From the NCBI GenBank assembly GCA_023078555.1, contig CM041196.1, positions 4,154,001 to 4,218,000 of the forward strand: a stretch of DNA of 64,000 nt, in the 5' to 3' direction. Positions 1 through 10,495 of the stretch are shown here, one piece after another; positions within the stretch are counted from its first letter, which is position 1; the number at the start of each line of letters is the position of its first letter. The notes under the pieces were generated by a model. The model was not told where the DNA came from and did no database searches. It saw only the letters and a list, made by a program, of their open reading frames with translations. The position numbers and the translations under genes are program-made. Source of the stretch: Ulva prolifera. Lineage: Eukaryota > Chlorophyta > Ulvophyceae > Ulvales > Ulvaceae.

Positions 1-1903
1 GATTGCTGGAGGGTGCACATGGCTGCAGCGTATGGCAATCAGTCTGGCAATCAGTCGAGACACATATCATACATGCCTCATGCTGGGCAGGTGCACTGTA
101 ATGCTCACTAGGTTTGTAGGCATGCCCGCATGTGTTTCATGCTATTCAGCATGTGCGTATGTGAGCTCACCTCCCTTGCCAGTAGATCTCCAGCCTGCTT
201 CGTCACAGTCAAACTGTCTACAAAACCCTGGAATGAACATGAGCACCAGAACATATATACAGAGCCCACATACACAGCCCATGTAACGGCGTGGGGTTGG
301 GATCATATGATTCAAACACAGCAACCCTCCAACGCCGCCAGGACACAGCAAGTACATGTGTACTCCTGGTATTTTCAGTGATGTGCACCAGAGCAGAGCT
401 AAGAGAGGGGGCAGCAAGTGAGAGGAGCTGCGAAGAAGCTCCATGGTGACTGTGAGCTTGGGGGCAAGGCAGGAGCAATGCACCTCCACAAGCTCCTCCG
501 ATCAAGCTGACCCAACCTGCCAGGGTCAGATTTCTGCAGTTGGACAGTTCCCCTCACCTTCTTCACGCGTGGCGCTGCAGCATGCTGCCAACTGCCTGCC
601 CCCGCCGCCTCTGTCCTTGTAACACACAAGGCCCCACACATCAGCCTCTTCGCATCTAGCCCAGACCCCCTCACAGGCACAACTGTGTTCCACAGTACCA
701 TGCATGCAGACGATGCCCGGCCTCTGTCCTTTGTAACTACATGCAGACAGCCACAGAAGCTACTTCTGCACCTTCTGCGGTGCTCCCTGCCTAGGCATGC
801 CTCTCCAAAGTCCGGCCTTGTAACACCAGGACAGCCAGAGAGGTGAGCTGAGTCGTGTGCCACGCGCTGGCAGCAGCTCCCACATCCGCCAGACAGAAAC
901 AATGAAGTACAGCACAGCTGATGTAAAGTATAGCAGTGCGCAATGCACATATTAGCAGACATGTATCAGCATCTCTTGGCATGATCAGTCACAAACAGCA
1001 GCTTCAAGTATGCGCCAGCCCCACACTGTGCGCATTCACAGCAGCACAAACAGCAGCCTGTGCCACCAGCTGGCGCCCATGCACCTCATGTACCTCGCAG
1101 CGGAGCAGCACCCACCCCAGCTGCCACCACCCAGAAAGCCAGCAGCTGCGAGCGAAGCTGAGAACGCTGGCTCGCTGCTACTACCTGCACTGGCCTCCCA
1201 CCACAACTGTCCATGCCCTTCAATTATCATGGGCTGCAAGCATGGGCAACATGCATCCTGAGGATCATGCATGGTCTACACAGTACAGCCAGCCAGGCAG
1301 CTGCGATCGCATGATCTCCACATGCATGGGGCGGCTCGGCGTGCGGCACAGCGCCCACCCGTCTCCTGATGCACCAGCGCAAGAAATACCGCACTTTACC
1401 AGCCCAGCAGCTGCTAGGGCAAGTGGTGTCTGAGGGGGCGCATAGAAGAAAGGGACATGGATCCTCAGCACGCATGCAGTCCCGCGACAACCCGCCGGGC
1501 GCCCTGCAGCCCGCCAGCTCCCGTGTAGCCAGCAAAGGCAGGGCACCGGCGGTGCTGTAGCGAGCGGCTGTGACATTGATCGTGGGCGGCAGGTCCCCTG
1601 CGGGGTTCGGGAAGTCGCCGGCAGCTGTGGCAACCGCACACAGGGCTCGACCTGCTGGTGGCATTCAGGTGGACGCGCGGGAAATGCTGCGCACGCAGCG
1701 GGGCGATCACAAACGCACAGTGTGGTGGCCGCAGAGGTTGGCAACCCTGCACGAGCCCCGCAGCAGCTGCAGGGCGCCTGCCAGGTAGGCGCCTGCCGGG
1801 GTGCATGTGTGCCTGCGCAGCTGCAACAAGTCTTGGGAGGGGAGGGCGTGTGCCTGGCGAAGGCCCCACCCTCTGCAGCCGTGCAGGCAACGGCACGCAG
1901 CAG
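1..1903. other. no gene recognised
   Basis: Open frames occur on both strands but none shows a protein family, consistent splice signals or conserved residues. A fragment of the dispersed repeat described at 5304-5575 lies near 702-745 in the opposite orientation, and a related CTCTGTCCTTGTAACAC motif lies near 610-627. The tract is probably intergenic or 3' flank of the minus-strand gene that ends at 1904. Confidence 0.5.
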
Positions 1904-4900
1904 CTACGCAAACCCCTTGAGCAGGGCGTCATGATCCCGCTCATGCGCAGCGCTGCGGCAGAGCTGCAGCCAGTCCACGATCGGTGTGCCGTAGCGCAGC
2001 GCAACCGGCAGCTGTGCCACGAGCGCCTGTGTCGAGAGCAGCGCCCCCGGCACGCACAGCGCGCGCGTCATGTCGGCGAGCATCGTGCAGTCCGCAGCGT
2101 GCACGCCGCGCAGCAGCGTGGTCGCGGCCGCGGCCGCCGCCGTCGCGGCGCCGCCGGCGCCGAGCAGCCGCTGCTGCCACGGCGCGCGCGCCGCGCCGCA
2201 GGGGCACGGCTGCGCGCCGGCGTCCGGCCCCGCATCGCCCCCGCACGCGGCTGCGGGCTGCGGCGGCTGCGAGAGGCACAGCTCGGCTGGGCCGCAGGCG
2301 TGCGGCGCGTGGCGCAGCGCCTGCAGCTCGGCGAGCGGCACGTCGGCGGTGCTGACGAGGCGCGCGAGGTGCGCGGTGGCGTCGCGGAAGCGCGCCGAGA
2401 GCTCGCGGCGACGGCGTAGCCACGTGTGCCATGCCGCTGCAGCCACCCGGAGGTGGCCGGGGGACTGGCGGACGGTCTTGTAGAGCTCCAGGCACATCAT
2501 GTCTGCCTGCAGGGACCACACTCCGCTGTTGCGTGTGTCCTTAAAAAGGAGAGGCGCTGCGCATTCCGTGAGCCAGCTCAACCACGGTCGCACCATGCAT
2601 TGGCGGTGAGCCGGGTGCACCCTGCCACAACAGCCCGACCAGCTGAGCCTGTGACTGTATGCACACATTCTTCACGGCTCGCACACACCGCACAGTGGGT
2701 GCATGTTGACAGAGCTACATCTGCTGCCACATTTGCAACTGCGGCCGTGAGCCCTGATCTCACAATAGTCATGCTTCTATGCCCACCGCATTCACCAGCA
2801 TGCGTCGTTCAAACGCAGCCTTTCATCGGTCAGAGCTGTGACATCACATGGGTATGGGCTGCCTTGTCATATGTGCAGGTCGCTCAGCAATCAGCACAGC
2901 AACCGGTGCGGTCGCACATGGCGGGCCCGGCCTGCACCTCGGGCGGCAGCAGGCTCGAGGCGGTGAGAGCATGTAGCTCACAACAACAACAACAACAACA
3001 ACAATGCATGTAACTCACAACACACGGAGGCCACAAACAGTGTGTGTGTCGGGACGTGTTCATGGCTGGGTCCGCACCTCAGACTGCAGCAGGCTCGAGG
3101 CGGAGGAGAGCAGGCGCAGGTGGCGCATGAGGTGGGGCGCGTCCACGAAGCACTGCGACAGGAGTAGCGAAAACGACGAGTAGAGGTCGTCAGCTCGCGC
3201 GAGCAGCGCCCGCCGCTCCACGGCCACGTCGGCCGGCCACGCGGCCTCCTGTGCAGCCTCCTGCACAGCACAGCACAGCACGCATCACAGAACAGCACAC
3301 ATCACGACGGCGAGAGCCTGCCCCTGTGCATCTGCTGGACCTGGGACATACAGAGGGCATGCATGAGAGGGCCCGCGGTGGCCCGGCCGCCCGAGGCATG
3401 CGGACTTCGGCCCCGACCCCTGAATGCGTTGCTTGGAGCAGCTGGGGCCTGGCCAGACCGCCCGTGTGGGTGCGGTGGGGCAGCAGCCGCAGGTGGCCTG
3501 CCGGAGCACACCCAGGTGCGGGGAAGGTTCACACTGATAGACTCTGGGAAGATTCCAACTGGAATACTCCAATCTCGCTCGGAATGGCAAGGCAATGCCG
3601 GTGTCAGTAGACCGCCGGTGTGGATGTGGGTATGGGTGTGGATCATTGCATCAGGGCACCATGTCTCGAAACAACCACACTTTAGGATCTTTGTCACCAT
3701 GCGGGCAGGTGCCAGCAGCTGACACCTGTCAATGACACTGATTAGAAAAACATTGCAATTGAAGTGCATGAAGCCTGCAAAACATGTCGGTCATGCACAA
3801 AAACGTGACATTCACTGACACAGTTGTTTCAGCCCATGCAGTCAGTCTTTCATGCACCAAAACGTGACAGTTCCTGACGCAGGTTTTGCAGCCCATCGGG
3901 GAGCCGCAGGTGGCAGCAACAGGTAGTACATCAAAATAAAAAGCATATGCATACATGCTGATGGGAGTTTTTGCTGGGGGGCATTTGCTGTTATAGCAGA
4001 TGCACTACTTTGACGTGACAGCATGAAGTAGATGCATGTGCAGATGCATAGTACACCCTGGCCGCCATATCCATGACCATCATACCTGTGGCCATAGTGC
4101 AGCGGGTTTGTGTCACAAAGACAAGTTTGGGGAGGCAGGCAGCACACCATGGAAGAATGGGAGACGAACGAGAGACGAGACATACGCCACCCAGCGTGGA
4201 GTCGCAGCAGGCCACCACAGCCACACACCCCCATCCACAAGCAAACACCCTTTCCACCATGCGCCCGGGCAGCACAAGGGCCCACATGCACTCACCACTC
4301 ACATACTGATACCCACACGTGCACACAGCACACATGCGCTCACGTGCAAGGCCGCGGCTCAGGTGTATTGAGCTGAGCAAGAGACCCTGTTGTTGTTGCC
4401 TTGCTGCCTGCCTCTCCGACAGCACAGCACGCCGACGTTGTGAGAGCCCCCGCTGCGGTGACTACGCCCCGGAATGAGACCAGTCACTGTGAGTGCGTCG
4501 GAGGGTCGGCCCGAGGCTGCCGCCCTTTCTTTCTACGCGTCAGGTCTTCCGGCTGTCACTCCGCAATCAAACGGAAAAGTTGGAGTGACAGCCCAACAGA
4601 AACGAAGAGCAATACGCGAGCATGCACACATGCCCGGCATCGCAGCAGTGGCACCTACAGCCACCTGTCGATGCCAGAGGCACAGTGCCGTGGCACAGGA
4701 AACACACCTTCTTGTCGAGGCTACTCCGCAGCGCCCGGACGAGCATCGCCACGACGGAGCACTTTGGACACCCGTCCCCTGTGCAGCCGTCGGGGAGCTG
4801 CCCCGGCCCCGCCCTCACCTTGCCGTGTGCCGCGGCGCCCTTGCCACCCGGCCCTGGGTCCTCCGGTTCAAACAACCCAGACACAGGACATGCGCGCTGC

Positions 4901-5150
4901 GCACCCTCTGCTGGCTGCTTCGCGACCACAAAGTCAACAAAGTCGCTGCAGACGGCGGCCCACACGGTGGCCGGGAGACAGCAGCGGTAGCGCGCGGCGA
5001 TGCTGGAGACGATGGCGGGGATGCCGGTTGACACCGGGAAGCGGCCCCTCGTGCCACAGCGGCCTTGCATGCTGACGGGGTTGGGCGTGCGGCCGATGAC
5101 TGCGTCAAGCTTTGCAATTATGTCCCCGATCTTGCCTGCTGTCGTGGCGT
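1904..5150 (-). CDS. unrecognised multi-exon protein, 5' end missing
   Basis: Four exons on the minus strand keep the frame throughout: 5150-4905, 4778-4708, 3260-3078 and 2506-1904, giving about 367 residues. Donors read GTGCGC, GTGTGT and GTGCGG; acceptors end in GTAG or CAG. The first visible exon begins in phase 1, so at least one upstream exon is missing. The protein is leucine- and alanine-rich and looks helical, with a CPKC pair near the second exon and a His/Cys/Ala-rich low-complexity stretch in the last exon before a helical C-terminus ending LLKGFA. There is no signal peptide or membrane segment in the part I can see. I do not recognise the family. Phase agreement at all three junctions is the main support. 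Confidence 0.6.
2981..3004. repeat. (CAA)8 microsatellite
   Basis: Eight perfect CAA units inside the last intron of the minus-strand gene at 1904-5150, where they read (TTG)8 in the transcript. Confidence 0.95.
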
Positions 5151-5845
5151 CTACATAGCACAGCGGCTGTTGGTGCGGGGACCGGCTATCCGCCGCGCAG
5201 GGCCACATGCATGGCGAGGTGAATACGAGATGGGCGGATCCTCAAGGTGTGGAGCATGGGCAGCTTGCCGTGATTTGATGGCCACATGTGGACAAGAGGT
5301 CTGATGCGTGTATGTATGAGGTTACAAAGGACAGAGGCCGGGCATCGGGCCGTTGCCAGGAATCCATTCGGATATCCACTCACTCATTCATGGCAATAGG
5401 CCGGGCGGGTGTTGGTATGTAGTTACAAAGGACAGAGGCCGGGCAGCGAGCCGTTGCCAGGAATACACACGCAAATCCACTCACGCAGTCATGGCACTAG
5501 GCCGGGCACGAGCACGTACCACAGCTCGGCCGGTGATGCCAGCCAAAGAGCCGGGCGGGTGTTGGTATGTATGAATGCATGTAACCATGGCCACAGGGAC
5601 ATTGTACTGGCGTTCTCATAGGTACTTGAGGGCATTGTATCAGCACTTAAGACTGCATCAATTCGCATGGTGACGGTCACTTCAGTTTACTCTCTATAAC
5701 TTGAGCTCATAAGCTTGTGTTGCCTAGGCCACTCACATGCTTAGCTGCCTTGGAACCATCCTAGTTCAGGACCTTTGTAAGATCATGAAAACAGCAAGCA
5801 ACGGCGCTGCACCAGGACACCGTTGCGTGGCAGTGAAGATGTCGC
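5151..5845. other. gene-free stretch carrying a dispersed repeat
   Basis: Between the 5' side of one minus-strand gene and the 3' end of the bZIP gene. It holds two tandem repeat copies (separate entry). Missing 5' exons of the 1904-5150 gene could lie in the first part, but I see no convincing one. Confidence 0.5.
5304..5575 (+). repeat. dispersed ~150-bp repeat, two tandem copies
   Basis: Copy A starts near 5304 and copy B near 5405. Both contain GTTACAAAGGACAGAGGCC followed by a CCGTTGCCAGGAAT block and a CACTCA block. Copy B continues into GGGCACGAGCACGTACCACA and ends GCCGGGCGGGTGTTGGTATG, the same words that end copy A. Diverged copies lie on the opposite strand at about 702-745, 39560-39830 and 41935-42100. 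It has no protein-coding capacity. A SINE or small non-autonomous element is the likely class, but I see no clear tRNA-type A/B box or terminal inverted repeat. Confidence 0.8.
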
Positions 5846-7664
5846 TCACATTTGACCATTGCGGTGGCTCTGTGCAAAGCTGTGGCTACAGATGCAGGGT
5901 TGACACGGGGGCGCACGTGGCTCTTGTGGCGGCCATGAGCTGCGGTCCAGCGCCGCCGCGACACATGCGCCCTCGAACCGGCTGCACACGAAGAACGCGA
6001 ACAGCGACACCATGCATGCCGCCGAGGCGACGGCGGTGCTGCACGACATCGCTGCCGTGCCGGCCGCCCCGCTCTGCGGCACATCGTACGGGATCTGCAC
6101 CACCCACCGCACGTCGGCCTCCGGCACGCGCGCCGCTGCGGCGACGACACGGCGGCGCGCGCTGATGCGCTCCGCCGCATCGGCGACGACCGCCTCGACC
6201 ATCCGAATGTCCGGCTCGATTGCCGCTGAGTCAGCAGCGGCGGTTTCGCCTCCGCCCGCCGGGAAGTCGAAGCGGTTGGTAGCGGACGCAGCGGATGCGT
6301 CTGGCCAGGTATCCCAGTTTGAGCGTGCGGTGGCCCCCCCAGCCACGGTGTCCAGGGTCGGGAAGGGGTCCGCGAAGACTTCCGACGCGGAGAGAGGCGC
6401 GCAGTGCGCGGTGGGCGGGAATGGGTCCTGCTTTGGGAGGGCGAGCGTGAGTGGGGCGTTGACGGTGGGGGGTGGCGCGGGGGCCATCTCGAACGGTGCC
6501 GGCCGCATGGACACCTCGCCTCCACTGCAGTCTGTGCCGGCACCAGAGAGCGCACGCGAGGCCTCTGTACCGCCAGACGGAGTATGTACGGGCGGAGGGG
6601 AGGGGCTGGCGGAGGCGCGGGGGGCCGAGGCAGCAGGCTGTGTCGCTGTGGGCGTTTCAGTGGCTGCCAGGGCGCCGGTGGCGCATCGATTCGCGGTGGT
6701 GGTGGAGGAGGTGGATACGTGGCGAGAGGGTGGCTGCTGCGAGGGTGTGGGGGAGGGAGCGATGACCGAGACGAGCGCGAGTGCGGCCTCTGCGGCGCGG
6801 CGCACGAGCTGCTCGTTTGCATCTCTGTGGCCCTGCAGGCGGGCCTTGGCGGCGGCGAGGCTATCCTGGGCGGCCGACACGTGGGATTGCGCATCGGCAA
6901 GCTCTTGCTGCACGGCAGGTCCACGCTGGTGACGCTGATTTCATGGATAGCTGAGGACCGTGATCCTTTTGGTGCACCAAGCATGGAGATTGTTCTGTGG
7001 TGGAGGGCCATTCTGAGCTTCTGACAAGGCAGAGGTATGGTATGCGGCCGCATTGCTTGATGATCATTGTGATTGTGGTGCATGGGTGGATGTTGCGGAT
7101 CGTGGTAGATGTGGTGTATGGCCATATTGTATGCAGCATGCTGTTCTGTCGCATATGCCCTGCTCTCGCGAGAGTGAGACCGGTGGAGTTGAATGGCAGA
7201 GGACCAACAGACTCCGTCACAATAAGCGAGTTTGCAATTGCATGTCCAATTTCATTGCCCGTGGTTCTTGGCCCTTTGCTAGGTCGCAGGCGTGCCGCTG
7301 ACGCAGATGCACCTTGCAATCAAATGACCTTCGAATTGAACCACACCTTCTGGCGCTCTCTATACCGAGCCTGCGCCAGCCGATTCTTTTCTCGTGTGCG
7401 GTCTAGTCTGGTACTCATCTTTGTACTTTTTGCTTGCTTGTCACAGCCTGGCCGAGCGACTCTCGGCTCTAGGGCTCCAGAGAAAGTAGTAAAGGTAGGG
7501 CACTCGAGAGCGGGCAGCGGTATGTCAGGCCCAGAAGGAAGTACTGCTGAAAGCAGGGGATCGTCGAAGATGTTCGCATCGAAGTCCATGGACAGCTGGG
7601 CCAGGTCGAAGTCCAGAACGTCATCCCCCATGCCGTCTTCAGGCAGCGCCCCGTACGAAGACAT
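5846..7664 (-). CDS. bZIP transcription factor, possibly membrane-anchored
   Basis: Two exons, 7664-7347 and 6907-5846, join in phase 0 across a GTGTGG donor and a GTGCAG acceptor, giving 459 residues. Residues 1-60 are acidic with scattered Phe and Leu, like an activation domain. Residues 89-106 are a bZIP basic region with the invariant Asn94 and Arg102 of N-x7-R. Leu109, Val116, Leu123 and Leu130 follow at seven-residue spacing and form the zipper. A long Ser/Thr/Pro/Ala-rich linker comes next. Residues about 387-414 are a strongly hydrophobic stretch followed by about 45 residues. Known membrane-tethered bZIPs (plant bZIP17/28, animal ATF6 and CREB3) share this order, but the hydrophobic end could also come from reading through an unspliced intron. 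The gene diverges from GTP cyclohydrolase II. The DNA-binding role is secure; the anchor is inference. Confidence 0.85.
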
Positions 7665-8641
7665 CGTAGCAGCTAGCTCTGTACCTTACAATTTACGATG
7701 GCCCTGCTGTATGTATAGCGTCGGCCATGTGTCACACCTACGCTAGCACCATGGCGTTGTCGAGCGTGAGAGGCATGGGCAGCAGACTGACGATGTCTGT
7801 CTGGCCTCTGGGCAGATGGTGGAGCTGTTGCAGTGCCTGTGGTCGCGCTGGGTGGCATCCGAACTGACTGACGCATATTCCAACGCTGTAAGCGGTGTTG
7901 ATTGGGATGACGTTGCAGACGTGTGATCATGCGTTAACATGGCGACAGGTGTTGCCGAGCGTCTCCGCTCTTGTCGCTACGGTTAAGCAGCACTGGATGT
8001 TTCTCGTTGTGGGGGCGACAGGCACGCAATTCCTCAGCACCACACTGTACAACAATGTGCTTTGTGTGGAGTTTTCAAAAGGTGACATCGCTTCAAGCAT
8101 TCAGCAGTTCGAAACAGGTAGTGCGGTTCAAACCGCTGGCTGTGCAAGCTCTGCGACCACTATTCTCAGCGAGGCTGCCAGCACCAACAATAGAACAAAG
8201 ACCTTCAAGTTTTGTGACTAAATCAAGTGGTCGAAAGTGGCAGTTGCTTTATCGTGAGGTGACCTTCTCCTGGATGTCCACTCCGGCTAGGCTGGCGCTG
8301 GCGAGACAGCCAGCGTCCTTTAGCAGCGGAATTCAAAGACACGGAAAGTCTATATCACACCCTATAGCACGACGAGCGGCACCAGCCGGCGAAAATGGAT
8401 ATGTATCGCCGACCGTAGATAGCCGGACTGAGTACGTCGCGGAGACACGGCTGCCAACACGGAACGGGCGGTACCGATTACGCGGGTACAGGCACACGGT
8501 ACGCCTCTGACTGGCATGCCTCCATTTCCAGGCAAGGGTTCCAGGAGGCGAATGTGTAGATGCGTCAGCTTATGGTATTCCGGGGGGCCCACATGCCCAG
8601 GCCTGGGGTGTGTAGCGATCACAGAAGTGTGCACAACACAG
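7665..8641. other. intergenic region or unresolved 5' exons of GTP cyclohydrolase II
   Basis: Between the divergent bZIP and GTP cyclohydrolase II genes. N-terminal exons of the latter must lie here because its first recognised exon starts mid-domain. An open stretch at 7895-8221 on the plus strand has no motif I can assign. I see nothing resembling the DHBP synthase half found in plant RIBA fusions. Confidence 0.4.
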
Positions 8642-9907
8642 GTTGACAATGGCATAACATGGACCGAGCCCACTGCGATGATATATGGTAGTCCAGATGG
8701 CGGGGACGAGGTGCGACCATTACACGCCCTCGTGCCAGCGCTCCTTGACAGCGTGCCGTTTACTGCTCGCATGGACTCAATAGTGAAACGTGCAGCCATA
8801 TGGAACAAACACATCTCTGTCTTATACCTCTGCGTTGTGGCGCGCTTTGTGAAGCTCAGGTTCTCTCCGCGCCCAAGAAACGCAGACCACACGACTGAGC
8901 TGCAGGTGCCCGTACGAGTGCATGATGCTTGCTTCACTTCAGGTACGGACCTCGTGACGATGCACACCTGGTGAGTCTACGGTGTAAATCTGCAAGCGAT
9001 TTCCCTGGTTGTTGCTCGCGGTGCTACCTGCGTTGCTTGCTTTGTCCTTGTAACACCTGGTGAGTCTACGGTGTAAATCTGCAATCAGCTCCGCACCTAT
9101 CACAGGTTCGTGTGCTGACGGCCTGTGATTACAGCAACTCAAGAGCACCCCATGTCGCGCAAGCTGCCATGTCGAGTCAGTGGCACCACAAACTGCGCTC
9201 AACATCTGCCTTTCAATGCGTTGCAGAAGTGTTGGGCTCCTTGAAGTGTGACTGCGCCGAGCAGCTGCAGCTTGCCTTGGACTACATTAGAGACAACTCT
9301 CCTGGGCTGGTCATTTACCTGCAACAGGAGGGTCGAGGGATCGGCCTAGCGAATAAGATTGCAGCCTACTCACTGCAGGCATGCTTCTCCTGCTCAACCG
9401 TCTGCACAAGGCCAATGTCGAACTACTGTAAGCCTGCCTACCATACAGCAGCTCAGACATGCCTGGCGCCACGAGGCCCTGCAGCCCCCCGATGAGTACA
9501 GCCCCCTGGCGAGTGCTGCACAGCTGTTTTGAGGCCATCACGTCCCAAACATGTCACAAATGAATCTCCAAGGGCCGCTGTGAGCTAGAATACGCCGCAT
9601 GCACATCGCAGCAGCCCCACTACTTCTCTGGACAGCATTTCACGGACCAGCGCCGCACGAAACCGCGTCACCACGTCCTCCGTTGAAACCGTTGCGCAAG
9701 CATAGTAGCGGCGCTGTGCAACTGCCATGCTGTAAGCATTACTACTGTGGATGTGGGGTGAGAGGTGTGGCGCGCGGTGCAGGAGAAGGGCTTTGACACG
9801 GTGGACGCGAACCGCCAGCTCGGGCTGCCGGACGATGCGAGGGAGTACACCTCGGTGAAGAACATCCTCGCCGACCTCAACATCTCAAGTATCAAGCTCA
9901 TCGTGCG

Positions 9908-9939
<32 letters not shown>

Positions 9940-10495
9940 AAACCCTCCCACGCGGCGCACTGCAGCGTCTGCCCCACTCCTTGCCGCCGTGACGTGGGGC
10001 CGTCCGCTTCGCGACCACTGGCGCGCGCCGCCGGCCTCGTTCACATGTCACTGCCGCATGCGTTCCCATGACAGACAGCACACTCCGCACTGGTGTGATG
10101 TGCGTCAGCCCGCCACGGTCCCTTCCCTGCATGCGTGTGCTTTCTCTGTGCTCTCGCGGCTTGTTCCGGCGGCCACCCCTCGCACAAGTGCGTGCAGACA
10201 AACACACGCGCGCGCGCATGTGCAGCCGTACGCATGCAGGTTCGATGCGACTCTGGGCGTGTGTGTGCAGACGAACAACCCTCGAAAGATCCGGCTGCTC
10301 GAGGCGCTCGGCGTCGTCGTCACCGGCCGCATCCCCTGCCTCGTCAAGCCGGGGGAATTCAGCTCGGACTACCTCCAGGCGAAGGGCCGCCGCATGGAGC
10401 ACCTCGATCTCGATGGGGACTGGTGCTACTGGGACCACAGCGGCGAGAAGGACCCCGCGCACCCGCCGCGCCCGATCGACGAGCAGACGTTCTAG
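8642..10495 (+). CDS. ribA: GTP cyclohydrolase II, 5' end unresolved
   Basis: Opens the imidazole ring of GTP to give the pyrimidine precursor of riboflavin. Exons 8642-8710, 8906-8942, 9227-9378, 9783-9902 and 10271-10495 join in frame. The zinc site reads [17 protein letters not shown], with Cys-x10-Cys-x-Cys spacing. It is followed by [17 protein letters not shown] with the active-site Tyr, a D-x-R pair in PDDAREYT that matches the catalytic Asp/Arg of bacterial RibA, and TNNPRK near the end. The TSEV and DACF variants differ from the bacterial/plant TGDV and SECL and recall fungal-type or Urc1-type enzymes, so a role in uracil breakdown is possible. The tail after the core is acidic and ends at Phe. 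The intron after the SLQ codons must start GC rather than GT. The start codon is not identified. Confidence 0.92.
8964..9084. repeat. 32-bp direct repeat flanking a 57-bp insert
   Basis: The 32 bases at 8964-8995 recur exactly at 9053-9084, inside the second intron of the GTP cyclohydrolase II gene. The 57 bases between them (8996-9052) match, in reverse orientation, a stretch at about 24509-24551. The arrangement looks like an insertion with a long target duplication, or a duplication that captured a repeat. Confidence 0.85.
9908..9938. repeat. C31 tract just after a splice donor
   Basis: Thirty-one consecutive C directly follow the donor GTGCG at 9903 in the last intron of GTP cyclohydrolase II. 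Confidence 0.95.

Noticed and set aside
5761-7125. 454-codon minus-strand Pro/Arg/Ser frame overlapping the bZIP gene
   Set aside because: A composition shadow in another frame; the bZIP frame carries the conserved basic region and heptads.
9112-9226. Open frame continuous with the GTP cyclohydrolase exon at 9227 taken as the N-terminus
   Set aside because: The family motif requires HDACFTS immediately before EVLGS; this comes from the exon at 8906-8942, so 8943-9226 is intron.
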